A stretch of 64,000 nt of DNA from Fodinibius roseus (lineage in GTDB: Bacteria; Bacteroidota; Rhodothermia; Balneolales; Balneolaceae): positions 1 to 64,000 of the forward strand of contig NZ_FQUS01000022.1 in assembly GCF_900129315.1 (NCBI RefSeq). The letters are read 5' to 3'. The notes beneath the pieces are model-generated. The model had not been told where the DNA came from, ran no database searches, and saw nothing but the letters and a program-made list of their open reading frames with translations. Shown here piece after piece: positions 17,753 through 26,186 of this stretch. The translations under genes and the position numbers were made by a program. Position 1 is the stretch's first letter. Every line of letters starts with the position of its first letter.

Positions 17753-18755
17753 AGAGATATCAACTGCTGTTTATTTTTGTAATTCTTTCTTTTGCGCTTT
17801 TTGCATTCCTTCCGGCAAATGCGCAGCCGAAATCGCCCAATGTTGTAATAATCCTGGCCGATGACCTGGGATACGCCGATGTGGGGACCTACGGTGCCCC
17901 GAAAATTGACACCCCCCACATCGACAAGCTGGCAAGCCAGGGAATGAAATTCACCGAGTTTTATGCAGAAAACCTCTGTTCGCCAAGCCGGGCCGCCCTG
18001 CTGACCGGAAGTTATGCCAGGCGGGTGGGAGTGTCCACGGTTTTTTGGCCGGATTCGGACGACGGACTGAATCCCGATGAAATTACGATAGCCGAATTAT
18101 TGCAGGAGGAGGGGTATGCAACGGCGGCTATCGGAAAATGGCACCTGGGTCATAAGAAGCCATTTTTGCCTACCAGTCAGGGTTTTGATTATTACTTTGG
18201 ACTTCCATTTAGTAACGACATGGGGCCGAATGCAAGACCTGCCAAGGGACCCTATGATCCGCTGCCGGTCATGCGCAATGAGGAAGTTATAGAACGGGGT
18301 CCAGATCAACAGCAGTTAACGAAGCGCTATACCGAAGAAACCGTTCAGTTTATTGAGGAGCATAAGAATAAGCCATTCTTTGTTTATTTGGCGCACACTA
18401 TGCCCCACGTACCTTTGCACGCGAGCCAAGATTTCCGTGGTACATCAGATTTTGGATTATACGGGGATGTCGTCGAGGAAATCGACTGGGAGATCTGCAA
18501 GCCGTCAGGATGGGAGATTGGAAACTACATCTTGAAGGCAAAAGAAGGGACTACAACAATATTCATTATGACTATTCGGATGATTTTGTCTTCCGTCAAA
18601 ACGAAGAGCTATACAACCTGGAGGAGGACATTGGGGAGCAGCGGAATCTGGCTCTTGACCACCCGGAGATCGTCGAAAAACTAGAGGAAGCGGTTAAAAA
18701 TCACAAAAAAGAAATCGAAGAGCATTCGCGTCCCCTGGGTGCCATTAAGGATTGA
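17749..18755 (+). pseudogene. Arylsulfatase-like gene with internal deletion and frameshift
   Basis: The first part (17749 to ~18490) reads a signal peptide (MKRYQLLFIFVILSFALFAF), IILADDLGYADVGTYG (metal ligands), the intact formylglycine motif LCSPSRAALLTGS, GKWHLGH and ...HTMPHVPLHAS. After GDVVEEIDW the frame breaks, and the C-terminal end continues in another frame from ~18491 (LQAVRMGDWKLHLEG ... DIGEQRNLALDHPEIV) to 18755. Intact relatives have roughly 170-200 more residues at this junction, including the DNG metal site. The deletion therefore removes essential residues, and the protein should be inactive. A short direct repeat TGGGAGAT flanks the junction region (18486 and 18509). Confidence 0.85.
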
Positions 18756-18967
18756 GGAAGAAAACGTCAGATCCCTTGTTGTAACTCGTTGCATTTAAAA
18801 ACGTCAATGGCTATAAAACGGGATGGAAGAAGGTGCCTGCAGGCACACGATGTGGGGCACTCCACAGCTATCAATTGTTAAATGGGGTGAACCGTGGATA
18901 GCCCTGTTTTATAAGCATGAAAACCTTATTTTAACGACCAAACCAAAAAACAACTTAACAGGAGAAA

Positions 18968-19837
18968 ATGAGCAAGCTGAAGAGCAGCGTACGAATGATC
19001 AATCAATATATAATTATGGGGGCTATGGGATTACTTGTGATGCAGGGCTGCAGTGGCGGACAATCGGATGATCGGGATTCCACCGGACATCAGGTTGAAA
19101 TTATCGCGCATCGCGGTGATTCCCACGCTGCTCCGGAGAATACGATGGCCTCGGTAGCATCCGCCTGGAAAAAAGAGGCCGATGCTGTCGAGGTCGATGT
19201 CTTTCTGTCCGCGGATAAGCGGGTTATGGCGATCCACGACAAGACTACCGAGCGTACGGGCGACAAAGCCCTTCCGGTCAGAGAAACCGGCTCGGAGAAG
19301 CTGCGGACGGTGGATGTGGGATCATTTAAAGGGGAAGAATTTGCAGGGGAAGAGATCCCGTTTCTGGAAGATATAATAGCTTCGGTGCCCGATCACAAGC
19401 GATTGTTTATCGAAGTGAAGGATTCCGAGCGGGCCATTCCCCCTGTCAGGGAACTTATTCAACAGAGCGGAAAACAGGATCAGATGGTCATCATAAGCTT
19501 TAGCCTGGAGGTGGTGAAAGCCAGCAAACAGCAGATGCCGGAGGTGCCGGCCTACTGGTTGCGATCGGCCCCGCGGGATCAGGACACGGGAGAGTACCAG
19601 TCTATCGATACAGCCCTTCTGGAGCAGGTAAAGGAGCATGACCTGGATGGACTGGATGTACATTACAGGGGCGTCACCCCGGAACTTGTTGAGGCGAGCC
19701 ACAAGGCCGGCCTTAAGCTGTTTGTCTGGACCGTCAATGAGTCGGACGACATCTCCGCGCTGGCCGAACAGGGGGTGGACGGGATTACCACGGACCGGAT
19801 TACCCGCGCGCAAAACGCCCTCGGACGGCAGCCATAG
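18968..19837 (+). CDS. Glycerophosphodiester phosphodiesterase, lipoprotein
   Basis: 289 aa. A hydrophobic leader ends at a lipobox-like VMQGC (Cys28). The GDPD domain follows: IIAHRGDSHAAPENTM (His48, Arg49, Glu57), VEVDVFLSADKRVMAIHDKTTERT (metal-binding Glu/Asp and catalytic His), LFIEVKD and the late VNESDDISALAEQGVDGITTD. It cleaves glycerophosphodiesters to glycerol-3-phosphate and an alcohol, here in the periplasm or outer membrane. A purine-rich AGGAG precedes the ATG. The product feeds GlpD, fitting with the glycerol genes in this region. Confidence 0.93.
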   Translation: MSKLKSSVRMINQYIIMGAMGLLVMQGCSGGQSDDRDSTGHQVEIIAHRGDSHAAPENTMASVASAWKKEADAVEVDVFLSADKRVMAIHDKTTERTGDKALPVRETGSEKLRTVDVGSFKGEEFAGEEIPFLEDIIASVPDHKRLFIEVKDSERAIPPVRELIQQSGKQDQMVIISFSLEVVKASKQQMPEVPAYWLRSAPRDQDTGEYQSIDTALLEQVKEHDLDGLDVHYRGVTPELVEASHKAGLKLFVWTVNESDDISALAEQGVDGITTDRITRAQNALGRQP

Positions 19838-20628
19838 TTAACCGGTATGACACAAGATCGTGAAACCTGTGGATTTTACGGGGAAAAACGCTTGCTGTCT
19901 TTTTTTATCTTTCTCTCATTTAACATGAAAATGGTTGAAATGATACTGTTCAGCATTCTTGGAAAAACCAGGGGCTTTGTTTTAACGCCGGAGGGAGGTT
20001 GCCCTCGGGGCATATAGCTCTTATACGAGAGGTTTCAACCGACCGGTAACGCCGACATTGGCCAAAAAACGGTTTTGCAAAGGCTTCTTTTCAATTTTTT
20101 CCTTCGACTTTGTGATGCCATGGCTACTAATTTGTTATTTACCCAGGGGTTCAGGGAATCAGGTGAAATGAATTGCTTGAGATTTTAGTTGTAAGCCCGT
20201 AGTCAATATGGGAATTTTTCATGGACCGCTAAATATGAATTCCCTGTGACAGCGGAACCGGAAAATCAATGGGTGAAATCATAGCCGCTGCCCTTCGGTA
20301 TAACTGCTCAATGCAGTACGGATGCGGGAGAGCTTAACTGTTCAAATTCAAAAATAGCATAGTCGGTTATCTTCATTTATATTCCGGGCACTAAACATAC
20401 CATTAACCTGAGTTCGTGATTAAGGATTAAAATGGAAAGCATGGCTGCTTTAAGCGTCTTCGCTTGAAATAACACTATGATGTGCGTTGACATCTATCAC
20501 AGCAGGAGCATTATTATGCTGAGGACTGTTTCTCCTATCGAACTCACATTAATTATGATTTATCTTTGAACGGATTTGTTTAGCTTTGCATTGAAGATTT
20601 AATATTAATTTGATTATCTCTCAGACTC
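19838..20628. other. Long intergenic region before argD
   Basis: About 790 bp. It contains one dispersed repeat (19951-20088). In the rest (20090-20628) I see no ORF, RNA gene or terminator; the last ~250 bp are AT-rich and presumably carry the arg promoter. No Arg-rich leader peptide was found. Confidence 0.55.
19951..20088 (+). repeat. Dispersed intergenic repeat, copy 3
   Basis: About 138 bp. The left end is degenerate (GGAAAAACCAGG) but the right ~60 bp (TTCAACCGACCGGTAACG...GGCCAAAA...ACGGTTTTGCAAAGGCTTCT, ending at 20088) match copy 2 almost base for base. Same orientation as copies 1 and 2. Confidence 0.75.
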
Positions 20629-21825
20629 ATGGCAGATACCGCACAGGAACTTGCTCATCGCTATCACGTGGATTTGTACGGCCGTTATCCCATCACCCTT
20701 GTCGAAGGCAAAGGCGTATATGTAACAGACTCCGAGGGCAATGAATATATTGATGCTCTCGCAGGAATTGCTGTTAACAGCCTTGGCCATTCTCATCCCC
20801 GGGTCGTTGAGGCGGTTCAACAGCAGGCGGGCAGGCTGATGCATATTTCGAATTTCTATTACAGCGGGCCTCAAAGCAAGCTGGTGGAAAAACTGGCGGA
20901 AGTGTCGGGTCTGGACCAGTCATTTCTATGTAACAGCGGCGCTGAAGCGATGGAGGGATCCATAAAATTGGCCCGGAAGTACGGTACCATTCGTGGAAAA
21001 AAGGGAAACATCATCTCCATGGAAAATTGTTTTCACGGGCGTACCCTGGGGACCATCGCCATGGGGAAGGAAAAATACCAGAAAGGATTTCACCCGCTCC
21101 CCAAAGGGTTTGAACAGGTGCCGGTTAATGATATAGAGGCACTGAAAATGAAAGCTGATGAAGAAACCATCGCCATTGTCATAGAACCGGTGCAGGGAGA
21201 AGGGGGGATCAATCCCGTGCAGGAAGAATATCTGAAACAGGTGCGAGCCCTGTGCGATGAACATGATATTCTGCTCATCCTGGATGAAATTCAGTGCGGC
21301 ATTGCCCGTACGGGTAAAATGTTTGCGTACCAGCATTACGGCATACTGCCCGATATCGTGGCTTCGGCCAAAGCGCTGGGGAACGGCTTTCCCATCGGGG
21401 CGGTCATCACTAAAAAAGAAGTGGCGGAAGCGTTTGAACACGGTGAACACGGGACGACCTATGGCGGTAACCCGCTGGCTTCGGCAGCTTCGCATGCCAC
21501 CCTTTCGGTTATGCAAGAAGAAAATATGCCGGGACAGGCCGCTGAAAAAGGCGCTTATTTTATGAATCGTCTGCAGTCGGTCTCTGAGGATCACGAGGCT
21601 ATTAAAGAGGTACGGGGCAGGGGACTGATGATCGGTGTGGAACTGAGTTTTGAGGGCGGGGAGGTTGTCAAAGAGATGATGAAACGCGGGGTGCTTTCGA
21701 ACTGCGCTTCCGGTAATGTAATGCGATTTGTGCCCCCGCTGATCATAACAAAAGAGGAAATCGATACCGTTATTAATGTATTTCTTGAATCTTTAAAAGC
21801 AGTCCAAACAGATGCCAAAGCATAA
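20629..21825 (+). CDS. argD: Acetylornithine aminotransferase
   Basis: 398 aa class-III PLP aminotransferase converting N-acetylglutamate semialdehyde to N-acetylornithine. Key segments are NSGAEAMEGSIKLARKYG, FHGRTLGTIAMG, IEPVQGEGG, ILDEIQCGIARTGKMFAYQHYG and SAKALGNGFPIGAV with the PLP-binding lysine. It overlaps argC by 14 bp and begins an argDCJ operon. An activity as a related omega-aminotransferase is less likely given argC and argJ next to it. Confidence 0.94.
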   Translation: MADTAQELAHRYHVDLYGRYPITLVEGKGVYVTDSEGNEYIDALAGIAVNSLGHSHPRVVEAVQQQAGRLMHISNFYYSGPQSKLVEKLAEVSGLDQSFLCNSGAEAMEGSIKLARKYGTIRGKKGNIISMENCFHGRTLGTIAMGKEKYQKGFHPLPKGFEQVPVNDIEALKMKADEETIAIVIEPVQGEGGINPVQEEYLKQVRALCDEHDILLILDEIQCGIARTGKMFAYQHYGILPDIVASAKALGNGFPIGAVITKKEVAEAFEHGEHGTTYGGNPLASAASHATLSVMQEENMPGQAAEKGAYFMNRLQSVSEDHEAIKEVRGRGLMIGVELSFEGGEVVKEMMKRGVLSNCASGNVMRFVPPLIITKEEIDTVINVFLESLKAVQTDAKA

Positions 21826-22849
21826 GATAGGAATTGTCGGAGCTACAGGCTACACCGGTTCTGAGCTGGTGCGCCTGCTGATTGATCACCCGGATGTAAG
21901 TATTGAAATTATTACCTCTGAAAGCAAAGCGGGACAGTCTTTTGCCAGTATTAATCCCCATTTCAAGGGACGAGTGGATATGAAGCTCGAGCCCCTGAAA
22001 AACCTGGAAGATCACGACCTGGATCTGGTATTCCTGGCGCTTCCCCACGGGGTGTCTATGGACTTTGTCCGGGAATGGAATCCCGACGATTTTCGGGTGA
22101 TCGATCTCTCGGGGGATTTTCGCCTGGGCTCCGCCGAAGAGTATACCCAGTGGTACAAAAAAGAGCACGTGGCGCCTGAGCTGATTAATGAAGCTGTTTT
22201 TGGGTTGCCGGAATTGTTCAGGGACCGGATTCGAAATGCGCAGCTGGTGGCTAACCCGGGATGTTATCCCACCTCTGCTATCCTGGCGCTGGCACCGTTG
22301 ATTAAAGACGGGATAATTGAGCCCGGCCAGATCATGATTGATTCCAAATCGGGTGTCAGCGGCGCGGGGGCCAAAGCAAAACAGCAAACTCATTTCCCGG
22401 AAGTATTCGGTAACTTTTCGGCATACGGATTGCTGAATCACAGGCATACGCCGGAAATACAGTATAACCTGGAGCAGTACTCCACCAAACCCACGGAGGT
22501 ACTGTTTACACCTCATCTTATCCCCATTGATCGCGGTATCCTGACCACCACCTATTCCACACCCGCAAGGGAAATTGATAAAAATTATCTCGGGGAATGG
22601 TATTATAGCTTTTATGAGAAGGAGTATTTTATCAGGGTGGTTGATCACCCGCCGAATCTAAAGCACGTACGGGGCTCCAATTATTGTGATATTCATGTAA
22701 CTTATGACGAGCGCACCAATAAGGTAGTGACCGTCTCTACCATCGATAACCTCGTAAAGGGAGCTGCGGGTCAGGCCGTACAGAACATGAATCTAATGTT
22801 TGGCTTTATTGAACGCACAGGACTGGAGATATCGCCACTGAGTCCCTGA
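21812..22849 (+). CDS. argC: N-acetyl-gamma-glutamyl-phosphate reductase
   Basis: 345 aa. NADPH-dependent reduction of N-acetylglutamyl phosphate to the semialdehyde. N-terminal Rossmann motif GIVGATGYTGSELVRLL; the active-site cysteine is in NPGCYPTSAILAL; GAGAKAKQQTHFPEV and HRHTPEI are conserved in the family. The start overlaps argD by 14 bp, giving translational coupling. Confidence 0.96.
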   Translation: MPKHKIGIVGATGYTGSELVRLLIDHPDVSIEIITSESKAGQSFASINPHFKGRVDMKLEPLKNLEDHDLDLVFLALPHGVSMDFVREWNPDDFRVIDLSGDFRLGSAEEYTQWYKKEHVAPELINEAVFGLPELFRDRIRNAQLVANPGCYPTSAILALAPLIKDGIIEPGQIMIDSKSGVSGAGAKAKQQTHFPEVFGNFSAYGLLNHRHTPEIQYNLEQYSTKPTEVLFTPHLIPIDRGILTTTYSTPAREIDKNYLGEWYYSFYEKEYFIRVVDHPPNLKHVRGSNYCDIHVTYDERTNKVVTVSTIDNLVKGAAGQAVQNMNLMFGFIERTGLEISPLSP

Positions 22850-22903
22850 TCATAATAATCTATAACGCTCTCTACCATTCATTGACTAAATTTTTGATCT
22901 ATC

Positions 22904-24115
22904 ATGCTTAACAATATTACACACGTACGCGGATACAAGTGCTGGGGAAGCCATATGGGTATTAAATCGAAACGGCGAGACTTGGCGCTCATATATTCCG
23001 AAAAGCCGGCCGCAGCTGCAGCGGTATTTACCCGGAATGTGGTTTGTGCCGAACCGGTGAAGCTGAGCCGCAAGCACATCAAAAATGGAAAAGCGCAGGC
23101 AATCGTGGTTAACTCAGGCAATGCCAATGCCTGCACCGGCGATGCCGGATGGCGTGGTGCGGTAGCTATGGCAGAAAAGACGGCAGAACTGCTGGATATA
23201 CCCGTTGAAGAGGTGTTGGTAGCATCCACCGGCCTGATAGGTGAACCTTTTCCCACTGAGAAGGTGCTCAAAGGCATCGAGGAAAGTGCAAAGAAGCTCT
23301 CCAACCGCGAAATGGCCGGCTCGCTGACGGCAAATGCCATCCTGACAACCGATACCTTTGCAAAGGAAGGATTTACCGACTTTGAAATAAACGGCACCAC
23401 CATCAATATGGCAGGAATAGCCAAAGGATCAGGGATGATTCACCCGGACATGGGAACCATGCTTGCCTTTATTACGTGTGATCTGGCGATTGATTCCAAG
23501 CTGCTGGATGAAGCCCTACGCGAGGCGGTGGACAAGACATTCAATATGATTACCGTGGATGGGGACACTTCTACCAATGATATGGTGGCTGTGATGTGTA
23601 ACGGCATGGCGGAAAACGAGAAAATTACCACCAAAGATGAACACTACGAACGGTTCTATGCCAACCTTGAAAAGCTGTGCAAGCACCTGGCAAAGCTGAT
23701 TGTCTCTGACGGGGAAGGAGCGACGAAACTGGTGGAATATCATGTGAAAAAGGCAAAATCGGAAGAGGATGCCCGAAAGATTATACGGACGGTGTCCGAT
23801 TCGAGTTTGGTAAAAACGGCTATTTTCGGGACGGATCCGAACTGGGGACGTATTATGGGGGCGGCGGGACGTGCCGGTGTTTCCTTTGATCCCGAAAAGG
23901 TGGATCTTTACATTGGTTCCGATGCCGAGCGAAGCGTACAGATCCTGAAAAAGGGTCAACCTGTAAAAGAGAGCCGGTCGGATGTAAAACAAGAGATGCA
24001 GGCTTCAAATATTACGGTAATTCTCGATTTAAACCAGGGTACCGCAGAAGCAGTGGGCTGGGGACCGGATCTGTCCTATGAATATATTCGGATCAATGCG
24101 GAGTATACGACCTGA
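22904..24115 (+). CDS. argJ: Bifunctional glutamate N-acetyltransferase/ornithine acetyltransferase
   Basis: 403 aa. Recycles the acetyl group from N-acetylornithine to glutamate. Family segments present: VVNSGNANACTGDAG, VASTGLIGEPFP, ANAILTTDTF, and the autoprocessing site GEGATKL, in which the Thr becomes the nucleophile of the beta chain. FGTDPNWGRIMGAAGRAG also matches. It lies 54 bp after argC. argB and argF/argG/argH are not in the window. Confidence 0.95.
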   Translation: MLNNITHVRGYKCWGSHMGIKSKRRDLALIYSEKPAAAAAVFTRNVVCAEPVKLSRKHIKNGKAQAIVVNSGNANACTGDAGWRGAVAMAEKTAELLDIPVEEVLVASTGLIGEPFPTEKVLKGIEESAKKLSNREMAGSLTANAILTTDTFAKEGFTDFEINGTTINMAGIAKGSGMIHPDMGTMLAFITCDLAIDSKLLDEALREAVDKTFNMITVDGDTSTNDMVAVMCNGMAENEKITTKDEHYERFYANLEKLCKHLAKLIVSDGEGATKLVEYHVKKAKSEEDARKIIRTVSDSSLVKTAIFGTDPNWGRIMGAAGRAGVSFDPEKVDLYIGSDAERSVQILKKGQPVKESRSDVKQEMQASNITVILDLNQGTAEAVGWGPDLSYEYIRINAEYTT

Positions 24116-24270
24116 AAGGGTGGGGCGGGTTTTTCACAAAGATTTATGGGGAAAGGCCGGGCTAATACCCGACTTCAAAAGCCGGGGGCCTGGAATAGGA
24201 ATAGAATATCTCCCTGCTCTCGTTCCCGTGACTGCCGGGGGAAATCCCCGGATCCGCCGGCCAATAAAAA

Positions 24271-24294
24271 AAGCCCGCTCGAAAAAGCGGGCTT
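24271..24294 (-). terminator. Terminator between argJ and csp (strong on the minus strand)
   Basis: AAGCCCGCT (24271-24279) / AGCGGGCTT (24286-24294) stem. On the minus strand it is followed by a run of seven T, so it terminates the cold-shock gene. On the plus strand only TTTAGCTTTG follows, making it a weaker terminator for argJ. Confidence 0.85.
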
Positions 24295-24323
24295 TAGCTT
24301 TGTATATTGCAAATAGTCAGAAA

Positions 24324-24542
24324 CTATTTGTAATCAAGACTGCGAACGTCAATCGCGCTTAACCCTTTGGGGGTTTCTTCCACGTCGAATTCTACGCTTT
24401 CGCCATCTTCGAGGCCTTGATTATAGTCTAAATTTTCTACGTTGTTTCGGTGGACGAATACATCTTTGCCTCCGTCCTCTGGTTTGATAAATCCGAATCC
24501 TTTTTCGACGTCAAACCATTTTACTGTTCCTTGTTGTGTCAT
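24324..24542 (-). CDS. Cold-shock protein (CspA family)
   Basis: 72 aa from the ATG at 24542; the frame is open further upstream but MTQQGTVKWFDVEKGFGFI is the canonical start. Contains RNP1-like KGFGFI and RNP2-like VFVHRNN of the single-stranded nucleic-acid-binding OB fold. These proteins act as RNA chaperones, often with a long structured 5' leader; the ~450 bp upstream (24543-25035) is free of other genes. Confidence 0.95.
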   Translation of the reverse strand: MTQQGTVKWFDVEKGFGFIKPEDGGKDVFVHRNNVENLDYNQGLEDGESVEFDVEETPKGLSAIDVRSLDYK

Positions 24543-25035
24543 GTGTACTATAAATGTTGTTTTGTCACCTAAGGTTACATCCATCGAGAAGAGTTGAATT
24601 AACGCGTCGTTCCTGGAAGGATTTCACTTCGAAGGTGGGAATTAATGATAACGCTGTAAGATAATATTCTTCTTTTAAAATGTCCATATTTCAACCGGAA
24701 TTTATACAGGAAATTTAATCAGGGGACATATTATTTCTAAGGGGAGGAGAATAAAACCACCAATAGTACTGTTATAAGACTACCCGTATCCTCTTCCGAT
24801 AACCGGAGCGAAAAGACGCGGAGCAAGGGTTGCATCGGCTTGTCAAACATCTGTGCAACGCCCAAGACCGTTACTGGATTTTCCTGGGGGGATTGAGCTG
24901 CTCCCAGACTTCCCTGCCCGGTCTCGGGAGGGGAGAGGCTAAGATACATTTGTCTTTGCTTTAATATAATGTCTATCTTGTTGTCTGGCAGCAAATAATA
25001 ATTAAATATCATTAAATATAAGAGGTATAGATACT
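24543..25035. other. Intergenic region between divergent csp and outer-membrane protein genes
   Basis: About 490 bp, holding both promoters and probably a long csp 5' leader. No ORF, RNA gene or conspicuous repeat was recognised. Confidence 0.5.
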
Positions 25036-25614
25036 ATGAAGGTAAAAAAAATATTACTCGGTTTTGCTACTTTGGCATTATTGCTAAGTGCTGTACCCCA
25101 AACAAGTTCTGCACAGTGGAGCCTGGGCGCTTCTTACGAAATAAGAAATGAAGAACCCAAGAACGGCTTTGGTGTCCGCCTCGAGCGCGATATCCTGCAA
25201 AAGCTGCCTCTTGTCAATCTGGGGCTACGAGGTCATTTCAGCTATTTTAATGATGAGAATCAGATAACTTCGGATGGAGCAACTTATTCAACGGAAATAA
25301 CGAATTACGACTTCGGATTAGCGGCCGTTGGCGGTATTTCTGCGGGTCTGGTGGCCCCTTATGTGGGACTGGGACTGGGATCTGAAACCGCCGATCTCAA
25401 TTTTAAGGATGGGGATAATCTTCCCGAAGGCGAAGGGTCCGACAGTAACCTGTACTGGAACGGCTTTGTGGGAGCCAAGCTCAGTCCCGTCCCGGCAATC
25501 AAGCCTTTTGTGGAATACCGGGTGAGGTCGAGCAAAGAGTTCAGCGATCTTAACAGGGATGCGATAGACACCAGCACCGGTCGCTTTATCATCGGACTGT
25601 CGCTCGCATTTTAA
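25036..25614 (+). CDS. Outer-membrane beta-barrel protein, function unknown
   Basis: 192 aa. Signal peptide ILLGFATLALLLSAVPQTSSAQ, then alternating short amphipathic strands (WSLGASYEIRN, GFGVRLERDI, VNLGLRGHFSYF, FGLAAVGGISAGLVAPYVGLGLG, WNGFVGAKLS, PFVEYRVR) and a C-terminal strand ending in GLSLAF with terminal Phe, the signal for outer-membrane insertion. It looks like an eight-stranded OmpW/OmpA-N-like barrel. Monocistronic, closed by a strong terminator. Confidence 0.8.
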   Translation: MKVKKILLGFATLALLLSAVPQTSSAQWSLGASYEIRNEEPKNGFGVRLERDILQKLPLVNLGLRGHFSYFNDENQITSDGATYSTEITNYDFGLAAVGGISAGLVAPYVGLGLGSETADLNFKDGDNLPEGEGSDSNLYWNGFVGAKLSPVPAIKPFVEYRVRSSKEFSDLNRDAIDTSTGRFIIGLSLAF

Positions 25615-25632
25615 GCCATAAACTGGTTTTTG

Positions 25633-25663
25633 AGGCGGACACCGGCGGTGTCCGCCTTTTTTT
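25633..25663 (+). terminator. Rho-independent terminator after beta-barrel gene
   Basis: Perfect 11-bp stem AGGCGGACACC (25633-25643) / GGTGTCCGCCT (25647-25657), loop GGC, then a T run to 25663. Confidence 0.92.
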
Positions 25664-26186
25664 GTATCCTATGGAGTCCCTCGGATTTAGATGGCGCGGG
25701 GAGAGTCAGGCGATGTGAGTCCCATTTTGGGATCTTTTGAGGCAAATAGTGAACCCGGTCAACGAAGAAAAGTTCGGAATCCGGCCAAATTTGACGGACT
25801 CGCAGGGGATTTTGCGAAGTCTAACAGGCTTCAATGGGCGCCATGTCCGGGATTGGCCCGTATTTATAGTGAGGAAATAGCACTTATCCTCTTAATAGCT
25901 TTGAGTTTAAAGCATAAACTAACATTAGATTCCGTAAGAGCTGTAAAATAGGGCCCGGGTGTTGCGCTGACCCTCAGGACCTTCCGCTGTTCCGGGGTTA
26001 TACAGACAAGTTTGTACGTTCGCCTGGCTTCTGTATTCCGAAGGTATCCGGGAGAAGAAAATCCTGGCGACGACCGAATTTCGGGGCGAGCAACGCGTGT
26101 CATCCCCGGTCGAATGCAATGGAAAAAGATATTGTTTTAAAGTTTGATCTTGCTCGGAACGGGCTTTTTTTCTTAATTGATCATTT
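25664..26186. other. Intergenic region before rel
   Basis: About 520 bp. An 86-codon ORF at 25691-25951 is open but has no recognisable motif and an unconvincing composition, so I do not call it. Otherwise only AT-rich sequence before rel. Confidence 0.5.

Noticed and set aside
25691-25951. 86-codon ORF between the beta-barrel gene terminator and rel
   Set aside because: No recognisable motif, odd composition and no ribosome-binding site; equally long frames occur elsewhere by chance.
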